Shown here in pieces: positions 13,512 to 24,588 of a stretch of 64,000 nucleotides of DNA. Every line of letters starts with the position of its first letter. Position 1 is the stretch's first letter. Source of the stretch: Brevipalpus yothersi (Eukaryota; Arthropoda; Arachnida; Trombidiformes; Tenuipalpidae); the NCBI GenBank assembly GCA_003956705.1, contig QZCP01000013.1:62001-126000 (forward strand), given 5' to 3'. The position numbers and the translations under genes are program-made. Below the pieces are notes generated by a model, which searched no databases, was not told where the DNA came from, and was given only the letters and a program-made list of their open reading frames with translations.

Positions 13512-13551
13512 TGAAAAATGAGAAAAATGAGAAAAATGAGAAAAATGAGGA
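13512..13551. repeat. Short tandem repeat, 9-bp unit
   Basis: About four copies of AAAAATGAG in tandem, directly upstream of the calcyphosin region. It yields an artificial MRKMRK peptide on the plus strand. Confidence 0.9.
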
Positions 13552-14876
13552 AAAGGGGGAAACCGGTTCCAAACAAGTTAGGTTATGTAGAGAGAACAAG
13601 ATCTGATAATTTCAATAATATCATTCGAAAAGTTGAAAGAATGTCTAAGCGATTCATTTTCCAGATAGTCGCTGTAATAATAGTGGTTTATTTGTCTGGG
13701 AATCTAGGGTAATGCTCCTTTCGATATTCCTTCTTTTCTCCAATCGAGTTCTAGTTTCATAATTTTTCTCCCCAATTTTTCCTTCTCCTTCTTCTTCCTT
13801 TCCATCGTTCAATTCATTCGATAGTGTAAAATTATTGATCCGTCTCCTAGTGACGATTCGAAATTAAAACATTTTCCTTCTTGATCTGAATTTTTCCTGC
13901 TAACGGTTCTTTGACATCAGTGATCGCAAAATTTTGCCCTAGATAACCGAAAAAGTTCACAGCTGAACGTCTATTATATTCAAATCGTTCTGTTCATGTT
14001 AGCTTCATCCTTCGATTCAGCTGAGCACTGTATATTTTATATATTTTCTCGTACACAATAATAATTGAATACTCGAAAAGATGCTATAAAATTATTATTA
14101 CGTATTTGGATCAAATCTAAATTGAATCATGAAATGATAATAAATTTACACTCACCTTTCTGAAATGGTTTTTCATTGTCATTTATACTTATGTTGACAC
14201 TCAATGAGTAACGGTATCTTATTTTAACTTCTCTAGATTCCTCAAATTTGGTTGGGAAAGATTTGTGAAAAGCTACAATTCCAAAAAGCAAGATTATCCG
14301 ATTCAAATACACAAAACAGATTGAAAATGTTCCAAATGTCCACTCTGAGTGGTGAATCGGTTCGAGCCACTAACTCAATCTGGACAGTGCGTGTTTTCGT
14401 GTACTTGGGGCCCCAATAGACAGTCGAGAACCAACCTTGTTTCGATATAATGAAAACACATTCCACCTCTCTATCGGTTTTGATTCTCACTCTCATTTTT
14501 TTTCTCCTCTCTCTTCAACAGCAGTTGCAACTAATTTGAGGTCATTGAAAAAGCTCATCGAACAGTATAATGCTCGAGCCATCATATTTGATCATGAAGC
14601 TAATTGAATTTTCCTCAGTTTTATGACACACAAGAATGCATTCTTCAATGTACGGCTAGCCATTCTTTCTCGATCGATTTCTCTCTTCTCTTCTTAAATC
14701 GATCTTGGGGCGTTTCTGCAGAACATGGATCACAATATTGTGATCTTTCTCTATTTTCTTATCCATGCGAGGGCAATACACTTGACTTCAACAGATTTGT
14801 TCATGATCCACTTCCTCCACTTCTAGTGGGAGGATTTCCAGGAAATATGGAGTCACAATTCGATATAAAATGAGAG

Positions 14877-14882
14877 TTTATT
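14877..14882 (-). terminator. Candidate poly(A) signal of the PNKP-like gene
   Basis: AATAAA on the minus strand about 180 bases past the stop codon. Its nearness supports the short gene model, with no room for a downstream kinase half before transcript cleavage. Confidence 0.45.
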
Positions 14883-15062
14883 TTGGTTCGCACAAGCTCA
14901 AGTTGAATCATATCAATAAAATCATGAGCAAGGATGCGTGGATGAGGTTTAAAGAATCTCTTAGAAGAAAATGCTGTTCTGGTATAAAGTTTGAACTTGA
15001 AATATCAAATCATACAGATGTATAGTATCGATATTAACTAGACCAGAAATTCAACGAAAATT

Positions 15063-16010
15063 TCATCTTTTCAAGCCCAACAGAGCAGATCGATCGACTC
15101 TTCTTGGCCTGGCTCCAGCCATAAACTGTTCAGGAGTACTGAAGGGAAGTTCAGCATTTATGGCAAATTCGAGATCAGAGGAACCTAAAAAATTGAATAA
15201 AGATCATTTAATGGATCCAAAAATTTAGAAATGCGATAAGAATGAACTCTACTCACTGTGATCTTTATTGAATGCTGTTTTTCGGCCAGCAGCATCTCCA
15301 ACATAGAAGCTGGACGGCTTGTCTACCGATAGACCATCATTAAATGATTCTTGAAATAGGGTGAGCATACCAGGCGATGGTTTTCGATAAGGATTCCGTT
15401 CTAAAGCAAAGAAAGCTATACATGGAACACCAATTTTCTGGAGACATCCTTCAACTCGTTCCTTGATATTGCTGACTTTCATCGCACCGGTAGAGACTCC
15501 CATTTGATTGCTGAATATAACAAATCTATGAGTTTCACCAAATTTTTGTATCAAACTAGGTATTTTATTACTGAACAGAAGCCAATCACTTCCGTCTCTG
15601 GGAAATTTAGCACCACTTTTCACTTTGACCAAAGTTCCATCAAAGTCAAAACTAGCAATCTTATTATTGGGTTTTCCTCCACCCATAAATTTATACACCA
15701 GCACTGATGTAGATGTATCCTCATCCCAATAACTTTGACATTCTTGATCCGCATCACTTGAGGTTGTATTAGACACACATTGCTTCTTCTTTGAACTTTC
15801 ATCTTCAACTGGTTCTAATTTGTTCTTCTTTGATTCCATAGTATCAACTTGACCACCGTTCAACTGATCTAAAACAATGTGACCGGTGCTCGAATCGAAT
15901 TTTTTGAACGTGATGTGTTCACTCTTGACGATATCTCCAGCAAATTTATACAACACTCTGGAATGATTGAAATTTTTTATCCTATATATAGTAAATCGTT
16001 TAAATAACAT
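15063..16010 (-). CDS. PNKP-type polynucleotide 3'-phosphatase without kinase domain
   Basis: Removes 3'-phosphates at DNA breaks by homology to the HAD phosphatase half of polynucleotide kinase/phosphatase (fly CG9601, yeast Tpp1). Two exons, 16010-15257 and 15184-15063, give 291 aa. Motif I is SFDFDGTLV, with Asp122 the expected nucleophile and Asp124 the acid/base. Motif II is VIFSNQMG. The Lys motif is RKPSPGM and motif IV is YVGDAAGR. The second exon gives LPFSTPEQF, which aligns with the end of the PNKP phosphatase, and the protein stops about 22 residues later. The 5'-kinase domain with its GFPGAGKS P-loop is absent. The N-terminal 120 residues show no clear FHA domain. The first Met (MLFKRF, Arg/Lys/Asn-rich, conceivably a mitochondrial presequence) has a weak context; a start at MESKKN about residue 58 is possible. 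Confidence 0.88.
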
Positions 16011-16263
16011 TACACACGATATTCGAATTGAAAATATTACATATCAACAAGCAACATTCATCATGTTGAAATATATTTTGAAACAAAAATTCGCGCTTCT
16101 ATTGAGCGCTATCTAGTGCTACAGGTAAGCCCCTTGGTTGCATCATCATCATTCTGCGGAATTTCAAACTTTCAATTTTTCAAAAAACTTGGTACCTATA
16201 GAATGATCAAAAGTGGACAAGAAATAATCGACAAGTTTCATCGATTTGCTGAACTTTTCAATG

Positions 16264-16269
16264 TTTATT
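16264..16269 (-). terminator. Candidate poly(A) signal of the coiled-coil gene
   Basis: AATAAA on the minus strand, about 55 bases beyond the stop codon at 16322. Confidence 0.5.
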
Positions 16270-16321
16270 TTGCGAAAGCATCTAGATAGAATGGGAATAA
16301 TTTTTTATCAGCAAGTTCATC

Positions 16322-16793
16322 CTATGTTGAGTCTTTAATTCTCGAAAGATTTTCGATTATCTTGTTCATAATTTCTATTCTATACTTTAATTTCTTAACA
16401 TTATTCCGAATGTTAGCATTCTTTGAAATTAAAGTTTCCAGTGACTGAGCTCTTGTTTCGAAATCGTTCGCTTTCTCTTTGATCTCTCTGGCCAAATCAG
16501 CCTCCTTCTTTGTGATCATTTTTCCCTCCTCATAGGATGCTTCTTTTTCTTTCATAGTATCTTCAACACATTCCTACCAACAAAATATGTGAATTAAATT
16601 TTCTTTTCCCACACAAATAACTTTTCAAAAATCAATTCAAACTTACATCCAGAGTTTCCATAGCTCCATTGATACTGGCTTCATTGAATCTTTTCAATTC
16701 CAAAACATCCAATGATATTTGACCCCATTCTTGATCAATTTGACGAAGATCTTGGGTAAAACTGTTGAATACACTATCGAATTCACTGTTCAT
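16322..16793 (-). CDS. Small coiled-coil protein, 132 aa, unrecognised
   Basis: Two exons, 16793-16647 and 16573-16322, joined in phase 0 by a 73-bp GT-AG intron, give 132 aa. The N-terminal half (MNSEFDSVFNSF, then QEWGQISLDVLELKRF) is amphipathic. The C-terminal half is one long charged heptad-rich helix (MITKKEADLAREIKEKAND and NNVKKLKYRIEIMNKIIEN), so a coiled coil is expected. There is no signal peptide or membrane segment. Size and layout recall small subunits of kinetochore or vesicle-tethering complexes, but I could not match any of them. It starts 305 bp from GTF3C5 on the other strand and may share its promoter. Confidence 0.75.
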
Positions 16794-17098
16794 ATTTTTT
16801 GAGAATCAAACCAAACAAAATTAAAATCCAATCAAATTGTGTCGATTGTGTGCCAATGTGCTTTCAATCCAAATTGTAACAAACAACAAAAAAGCGGTTA
16901 AAATTTTGAATCGAAAATTTTTTTGCGCGAATAAAAAGCTTAATTTTCCGCGCCATCTACATCAACAAAAATTGATCCACGCAAAAATGTAAACATTTGC
17001 GTTAAATTAAATTTTGAGGAACTTTAATTGATTAAACTGATTAAACTGGTTGATATTTTTGGTGACAATTGAAATTGACGTACACACTTTGAAGGATT
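16794..17098. promoter_or_regulatory. Bidirectional promoter between coiled-coil gene and GTF3C5
   Basis: Only 305 bp separate two divergent start codons, so both promoters and both 5' untranslated regions must lie here. The stretch is AT-rich with A/T runs and repeated ATTAAA-like words near 17020-17055. No canonical TATA box can be assigned with confidence. Confidence 0.55.
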
Positions 17099-18594
17099 AT
17101 GATGAGTTCTGATTTACCTGAGCTTGTGTCTATTGAGTATCCTGGTATAGTGCAAAATTTGGACAATATGATGGACACTATTGGTGGAACTGATAAGTTG
17201 CGTAAGACTTTCGAAGATTCAGCCTCTCGATTGGAAGTTTTTCCACGACCAAATGATATTCATTCACATCCATTGATGGGAGATCGTGTGTCTAGCAATA
17301 ATTTACTTGTTAAATGTATTCGTCGAAAAGTGACCACAGACGATGGTGGAGTGAAATATGTGTACGAAGCACAAGTGATGGGATTGATTTCGGTTTCTTA
17401 TAAATTCGAAAGTTTGGCTGATTTCCAGTATTTGCCCATGGAAAGAGTACAAAGTATGTCCCTTATTCTTCAAATTTTGGGCATTTTATTTTCAAATTTA
17501 CTTTTTTTCTATTAGATGAGAGTTCCAGCGCTGGTTATAGATCGATTTACAATGATATTCTACCTGAAAAACCACTCAACTCTATGCAAGTTTTCAACAA
17601 AGATGCTCCCCTCTTTCTTCTTCCAACCATTTTCAGTCGATTTGATTCTCCTATCGACTATTATTATCGTGATCCTCCAGTCCGTTCTGATAAAAGTAGC
17701 TCTAACATTATTGATCCTAATGTAATCGGAGGAAGTCGTAAGCCTCGCAGTATTCTCCCAATGTGCGTCAATTGGGTTGATGAGATTCCTAATGAACCTC
17801 ATGCCTCCATCTTTGAGACAATCAAATCGAGTCCAAATCAGCAAGCCATCATGGATGAATTGAAGAAATGTTTCCAGCAAAAACCTATCTGGTCTAAGAA
17901 TGCACTTCTTCATAAACTCAAATGTTGCTCAGCAGATCTCAAGCAATTACTGCCCTGTGTTGCCTACTACTACCCTAATGGACCTTTCCGGTGTCAATGG
18001 GTTCGATATGGTTTTGATCCAAAAAAGAATAAATCATGTAAGATATATCAAACATTAGATTTCAGAGTTAAAGCAGCATTTGGTAAGGGAGAGTGTAGCA
18101 GTAAAATAACTGCAAAACGAAGTGTTTTTGAGCTTAATCCTATTCGCAAGCGCGAATCATTGAAGAAAACTCATGACAAACAAGGTTCGTTCATCGATTC
18201 ATCCTTGTTGTCATCGAGAACTACTTCTGTCAAAGATATGGAAAAATCAAATTCACTTGATGAAGAGAAAGCTATTGCTACCTTTGTTTTCACTCCTGGT
18301 GTTTTACCAACCTATCGGCAAGTTCATTACCAATTATGTGATATTAAAGTGGATGCTGTCCAAAAACTCATACATTCTAATGATGATAATGAACCAGAAG
18401 AATGCCATGATAAAGATGGCTGGTGTGGTGAAGGTGTCATCGATCAAATTCGTTATATTCTCTCAATGTTAACTGATGAAATGTTAAAAAAAAGTGAACA
18501 ATCCCAGGAATCAACTTTTTATGATGCTGATTCCAGTGAACATGAATTATCCAACGATGAATACTTATCCTATCTGACTGATGAAATATCCTGA
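17099..18594 (+). CDS. GTF3C5: General transcription factor 3C polypeptide 5 (TFIIIC63 subunit)
   Basis: A TFIIIC subunit that helps recognise the A-box of tRNA genes and recruit RNA polymerase III. Two exons, 17099-17453 and 17516-18594, with a 62-bp intron, give 477 aa against about 519 in human. Family hallmarks are visible: SIEYPGIVQN near the start, the RLEVFPRP motif, YKFESLADFQYLP before the intron, LPTIFSRFDSPIDYYYR, PIWSKNALLHKL and LLPCVAYYYPNGPFR. These cover the N-terminal barrel that dimerises with GTF3C3/GTF3C1 partners and the winged-helix DNA-binding part. The C-terminal tail is acidic (Asp/Glu/Ser-rich), as in the family. Two ATGs occur in tandem at the start; either could be used. 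Confidence 0.95.
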
Positions 18595-19164
18595 ACACCT
18601 CTTTGAAAACCCCTCCCTCTAAAAATGTACTAAAATGTTGTCAAGTTCATCATCATCAATCAAATGAAATATTTATATGTTGATTCATTATATTAATATA
18701 TACCATAAAAAAATTACGTATTTGCAACTATTCAATCTCGTTCTGCTCGATTCTTGAGTGTACCCATGGTAACCGAGCCTCACATCGATACACCGATCTG
18801 GAGCCTCGAAAAAAAAATGATCATATGTTCAATACATCCAAGCCCAATTATCATTTAAAAATGTGATCAAATTCATGATTCTCCTAAGAATCGACTATCC
18901 TTCTCTCCTATGATTGTGTCCATCATTCGAGAGGTGAAAAAGTTCACAAACAATTCTAATTTACAGAGTTCTAATTTGTTTCTAATTTTGTCCCATTAAA
19001 ATAGTCTGCCAGAGGGAGCTGAGTGAAGTGAGAGAGGAGTCTGTAGAAGGCATGCTTTTGCATTGAGTTTTGATTCTGGTTTTTGTTGAATTAATCATCA
19101 GTATGATTGTTTGTATCATGAGAATCACAAACTAGCAAGTGTATATATTAATTTTCGGGTCAAG
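18595..19164. other. Intergenic between GTF3C5 and INTS3
   Basis: Carries the GTF3C5 3' untranslated region and the INTS3 promoter and 5' untranslated region. No canonical AATAAA close to the GTF3C5 stop; an ATTAAA variant lies near 18997. Nothing coding is seen. Confidence 0.6.
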
Positions 19165-22100
19165 ATGGCCCTTTTTGTGTCCAATAATTATAATGTGAAG
19201 GAGGATATTGACGAAAGATTTGAACGGTGTTACGCTTTCGTACAAGATTTGATTAGAGGTGCCTCGGAAGCCGAAACTCATGATACTTTGGTGGCTACAG
19301 TTTCCAAGAGTAATCAGGATCATGAGACTGTTTGCTTAGGACTATTAGCTAGTATGCTAGTTGACTCTGCAAATGCACATAAGGTAATTGCATTTTGGAT
19401 ATCTATCTATCTACCAGTATGATTCATAGTCTTTTTTCTTTTTTTTCACCAGTATTATCGTGACTTGACCTATGTGACACGAGATGGGTTGGGCTTAATT
19501 GTAACATTCATTAATCATATTGTGCTTGAACGCTACTCAAAGCTACAAGATGTGTGTCGAGCTCAGGTAAAATGTTGCGTACCTCTTTGTGATCTTCATC
19601 ATGTGACGATTTATTTTTTCTTTCAGCTTATTTGGGTGGTTAGAGAGCTTATTCGAAATTCCATTGCTAACACCGAGACAACTGTGATTAATCTACTTCG
19701 TCAGATAGCCGGTGGCGACGTTTCAGCTAAGAACATATGGTTAGCTGAAAAAATGCTCGATTTATTGACAGATAATCGTAGTTGGGTCGATAAGCATAGC
19801 CTACTGATCGCTATATCTGTTTACACATATCTTAGACTGATAGTAGACCATGGAAATATGAATCTTTCTAATCTTAGACAAAAAGAGATAGCTCTCTGCA
19901 TTTCTCTTCTTCGAGAAAAGTTTTGTGATTGTATTGCTATTGGTCGAGACTTAGTTCGCTTGTTACAAAATGTTGCCCGTATCCCTGAGTTTGACAAATT
20001 TTGGAGAGACCTTTACAGCAATCCTACCTCCTTAGCTCCTAATTTTCAAGGTGTCATCCAATTAATGCAAACCAGAACCTCTAGAAGATTTTTACAATGT
20101 CGCTTGACACCAGATATGGAGAAAAAAATACTTTATCTAACCTCTAGTGTCAAATTTGGTCAGCAAAAAAGGTATCAAGACTGGTTTCAGAGACAGTATT
20201 TGTCCACCCCTGAAAGTCAATCTTTACGATGTGATTTGATTCGTTATATATGTGGAGTCATTCATCCGTCCAATGAAGTACTCTGTTCAGAAATAATTCC
20301 AAGATGGGCTATAATTGGATGGATTTTATCCTCCTGTACATCGAACACAGCAGCATCATTAGCAAAGCTCTCTCTTTTCTATGATTGGCTCTTCTATGAT
20401 CCCGAACGGGACAATATCATGAATATTGAGCCAGCAATCCTGGTCATGTTCCATTCGATGCGAAATCACTCTATAATCACTGTTGGTTTACTAGATTTTT
20501 TGTGTCGAGTAAGTAACAAAGCTATTGGAAGAGCAATGACATAGAAAGGGGGTGTTATAATTACATTTTCTTTTTCCCTCTACAGATCATGATACAGTTT
20601 TTTCCACCACTAGCTGCTCAAATAAAGCAGGGAATCACTGCATCATTGCACCAAATCTTGGAAAAAAGAGTTTTATCGTAGGTTTCCTACTTTTCTAAGT
20701 CCATTTGACTTTAACTCTAGTTTTAACTCGATTTTCTTCTACTTTTACAGATCTTTATCTACTCTCTTCGAAAGCCCAAAATTAGATATTGAACTACGAT
20801 TACTTATAAGAGAATCTTTTCCAGACTTTTGTATCTCATCCCCTGAACCTATCACCAACTCTATCCCACAATCGATCGAACATGCCCCAGTGCGTAATGA
20901 AAATTCTAGTGAGGCTAGCAAAAAATCGAATCATGACAATGAAGCCAAATTCAGCGACGATGATGATATCACCGAATTTCCACCATCTCCATCAGATGAT
21001 CATACCTCAAATCATGATCCTGTTACCAATGCGAGTAGCAAACAATCACCATTTTTGGATAAAGCTTCTCAACGCTGTCAAAGGTCCACATTCGACTCAG
21101 CTCTTGAACAGTTAACTGATAAACTCAAACCATTGGTGATATCTTTGGAAGAAATGAAGTGAGTTCGATTCAACTCTCTATCAAATTTCTCTGATCATAA
21201 TTTTCTCTAGGGACAATGAAGATCGATGTGAATACATGGAAAAAATCCTTCAAATTGTGTTACAAGATGAAGAGATGGAAGAATTGTCTCCTCTCTCCGA
21301 ATGTCTATTATATGCTCTCCGTGGAGAGATATTCTCAAAGATATTTCCGTCTACTGTTGATGAAGAGTCTCTAGAAGAGTCTATTGGAACCCCCCTCTTC
21401 GTCATTTTTCGTAATCTTTGTCAGACATCTGATGAGAATCCTAATCAAGTTCCTATTCTTTCTTTGCTTGTTGAAATGTACTCCAATGAGCCATGTATTG
21501 GCTACTTAATGCTCTACTATATCAAAGTTAGCAGAAAACAGGACAGTAGAATTTCTCATTATCGTGAGTTTTCTAAAGCTCTTGGAAAAGAATTTCGAAG
21601 CTGTCTACTAAGTGATCTAAAAAATTGTCAGGAGGACGATCCAAATCTTTTCTGTTTCTTAATACCTGATATTTTTAGCAATTTTCCTATGCACGCCTTA
21701 AACAATCCTGACTTACTTCATCTTATCGTCTCATGCGTTGACTCTAATCAACTTAATGAACTCACATGCCTTGTGTTACAAGGAAATTTAACAATGTTCA
21801 GGAAGGATGGACTCATCTCTCTCTTGAGTAAGTTGAAATCCCTTGGAACCATAATCAGTACCTAACTCTCCATCTTTCTGCAGATTCTAGTCTTGAATGG
21901 GAAACATTCGAACAGTTCTGTTTCTGGCATTTGCTTTCAGCCCACAATATATCAATTGAACACTTTTTATCAATTTTACCTAAATTAGAATTTCAGAGTA
22001 AGTATTCTTGATTCTTTTAAATCCTTAACTCATGTTATTCTTTATCTTTTTTTGTAGAGCATGCAGAGGCTCTATCATGCATTATGATTGCTCTCAAAAG

Positions 22101-23007
22101 AGAAAAGCCCAATAACGACCTGTTGAAGCACATTACTGGTCGGGATGTTCGTGAAAATGATTCATTCACCGTTTCGATCCTAAAGTATTGGATTCTAAAT
22201 GAATATGGTGAAAAACTCGCCGATTTATTAGCAGCTCAGTTAACTAAATCGAATGTAACCAAAAGAAAAAGGTAAATTAACCTGTTCACTTACTCAATGT
22301 GAGTCTTAATCTTGTTACCTTAATATACCTTCCTTAGGACCAACACCAAGACCCAGCTACCCTCAGCCGTCGAACAGATTTTAGTTTATCTGGATCAATT
22401 AAGGCAAACTAACTCTGTTGGTAAATGTGAGTAATTAAAGTAGTTGAATAAATTTCCAAATTACTAATCCTTAATTTTCAGTTTTCACCCACGAAGCGCT
22501 CCAGAAAGCTTTGTTGTCAGTTCAAGAGTCATGCAATGATTCTCAAAAATCTAGGTAAGATTCGAGTATTCTCAATTGTTAAATTGTTAAATTATTCTAT
22601 ATTTTTTCTATCCTCATGTCATACCAATGCTATCCTCTGATTACCAGGTTCAGCGATCTATTTGCTTTGATCGAGGATCATGAGTCTAATAAACCCAAAA
22701 GAGGAAGAACCAACACTAAGAAAGCAAAACAGAAGCCAACTGAAGAATCTAATAGTGATACAGAGGCATCAGAGGTATGAATTTAAACCTTTTACTCTAC
22801 TTTATATCTCACTCTAGCCTACGCCTAGAAAACCTACGTCTTTTCACGTTACGTGAAAATTTCTAATTGAATTGAGGGCCTCGGAAATTGCACTTGCACT
22901 GATAAGCTATCTTTGTTTTTCCACAGGAAGAAGTTGTTCCTGTCAAAGCCAAACCACCGACTCCCAGGAAGAAGAGAAAAACGGTTGTCCATTCTGATTC
23001 AGAATAG
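19165..23007 (+). CDS. INTS3: Integrator complex subunit 3
   Basis: INTS3 belongs to the Integrator complex, which cleaves snRNA and paused Pol II transcripts; with SSB1/INIP it also acts in DNA repair. Twelve exons: 19165-19383, 19453-19566, 19627-20508, 20586-20677, 20751-21158, 21211-21827, 21884-21997, 22058-22271, 22338-22426, 22482-22554, 22648-22774, 22927-23007. All junctions are GT-AG and the sum is 3030 nt, giving 1009 aa (human about 1043). The N-terminal helical-repeat half is near-identical to vertebrates in places: QIAGGDVSAKNIWLAE, RDLVRLLQNVARIPEF, FGQQKRYQDWFQRQYLSTP, YICGVIHPSNEVL. The middle has a variable acidic linker, and the C-terminal repeat domain has ESLEESIGTPLF. 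The tail is basic (PRKKRK, probable nuclear signal) and ends HSDSE. The start is the first ATG in frame. Confidence 0.96.
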
Positions 23008-23268
23008 TTCTGTGATCTTTTTTTGTTTTGTAATTTTTTTAGGAATTAACCACTGAAAATGTTCAATCTGTGAAGAACCCATCATACCATTTTCTCCCTA
23101 ATCCATACATAGAGACGTGTAATTTACTGAAAATTTCTTTTTCATGGCTCAAAATTATCATCAATCGAATTTCATGAATATCTCAGAGCTTGTGAAAATA
23201 GACCTCATCTCATAAGATTGTTGCTCATTGCAGTCTGTTGGATCTATCAGTCTGTCTTCATGGTTGAC

Positions 23269-23274
23269 AATAAA
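23269..23274 (+). terminator. Candidate INTS3 poly(A) signal
   Basis: AATAAA about 260 bases past the INTS3 stop. FKBP14 comes from the opposite direction with its stop at 23518, so the two 3' ends share roughly 500 bp (23008-23517), in which no other gene is seen. Confidence 0.5.
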
Positions 23275-23517
23275 TCTCATTATCAATTATTCATCTTGAA
23301 TACGAATCACACTCAATTTTGCATTCATGCATGATTTCCGATCCAAAAAGTTTGTAGGTGGACGTTGGGGAGAACTGGATATTTTCTGAGCCTTCTGAGA
23401 GTCAATAAATCAAATTTATCAGTTGTTTGTGAAAGTCAACTGTATTCATATATAAAAAGGAATTCTAAAGTTTTGGTTGAAAATAGAGCTATGATTACCA
23501 GAGGCAAAATCTGACGA

Positions 23518-24588
23518 TCACAACTCATCGTGCTTTGGTCCAGTGAATTCATCGTGAGAGATGTATCCATTTCTGTCCTTGTCTTCATTTTGGAAGATTT
23601 CTTCAATGAGATTGTCATGATCTTGATTGGGCATGAAACAAAAAAGGAGGTCAAGATGAGTTTTCCGATTGAATGGGCAAATAGATCGAAATGATACGTG
23701 GAAATTCAACTAGCCATAAGTGTGGGAACAAAAATTGGCAGTTGTCACTACATACCTGGCAGTTGATCTTTTAATGCAGACTCAGGTACTGACGGTAATT
23801 GCTTGTTCAGGTATTCACTTATCTATGAAACAAATGATAAAACGAATAAGATTCATGAATATATTCAGCTTGATTACCTCATGTACCACTCATGAGTTGG
23901 ACAGAAAAAAGTCCAATGTCATGTTTCTCTCTCTCTCTTCTTTCCCCTCCTATCTGGATCCCTTACCTCTTCGCGTGACAATTGATTGTCATCATTGGAG
24001 TCAATTTCTTTGAATACATTAACCGGAGGAGGACCTTCATCAATTCCCATACATTCCACTTCAAAGTGAAGAGTAGATTTTGGTGGAATTTTTTCTCCTG
24101 CACCAGCATCACCATAGCCCAGATGGGGAGGTATGATAAGTTTACGTTTTTCACCGAGACACATGTCCAACAATCCTTGATCCCATCCTTGGATCACCTG
24201 ATTTACCCCCAATTGAAATTGGAATGGTTCTCCACGCGAATAGCTGAGAGAAGAGAAAAAAAATGGAACGAGACGGTTACTTGCAGAAAAAATCACCGGT
24301 TGAATCAGGACAGAGTATAGATATACATGTATATTCATCAGGGAAACACACAGACATAGAAACGTGTAATGAAAGATGATTATCGGAATTATTAGCTTAC
24401 CTTGAATCAAATTCTGTACCATCAGCAAGAGTTCCCTTGTAGTGCATCTTCAGCATGTCACCTTTCTTGGTTTTTCTGGCACAATCATCCGGCTTGAACA
24501 CAGTTTCAATTTTAAGTTCATCTTCACATTTTACAAAACAAATCATAGCGGTTACCCATAATTGGGCGAACAAAAGCCGCAATTTCAT
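23518..24588 (-). CDS. FKBP14: FKBP14-type ER peptidyl-prolyl isomerase with EF-hands and HDEL
   Basis: An ER-lumen prolyl cis-trans isomerase that assists collagen and other secretory protein folding. Four exons, 24588-24401, 24243-23967, 23822-23756, 23621-23518, give 211 aa, the same length as human FKBP14. A signal peptide (about residues 1-21, MKLRLLFAQLWVTAM start) precedes the FKBP domain, which has the family motifs GDMLKMHYKGTLADG, VIQGWDQGLLDMC, LIIPPHLGYGD and PPKSTLHFEVE. Two EF-hands follow (DSNDDNQLSREE and EDKDRNGYISHDEF). The C-terminal HDEL is an ER retrieval signal. The exon 4 acceptor was chosen because it keeps frame and restores the EF-hand; an alternative in-frame acceptor was not found. 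Confidence 0.95.

Larger units (their letters stand above)
13151..15062. other. Non-coding stretch between calcyphosin and the PNKP-like gene
   Basis: Probably holds the 5' untranslated exon(s) and promoter of calcyphosin (minus-strand donors with GTGAG at about 13345 and 14155) and the 3' end of the PNKP-like gene. Open frames at 14127-14312 (-), 14242-14496 (-) and 14604-14873 (+) match nothing I know. In particular no polynucleotide kinase P-loop is visible on the minus strand. Confidence 0.5.

Noticed and set aside
14604..14873. Plus-strand frame containing GGFPGN, reminiscent of the PNKP kinase P-loop GFPGAGKS, near the phosphatase-only gene
   Set aside because: It is on the opposite strand from the PNKP-like gene, lacks the AGKS part and shows no other kinase motif; chance resemblance.
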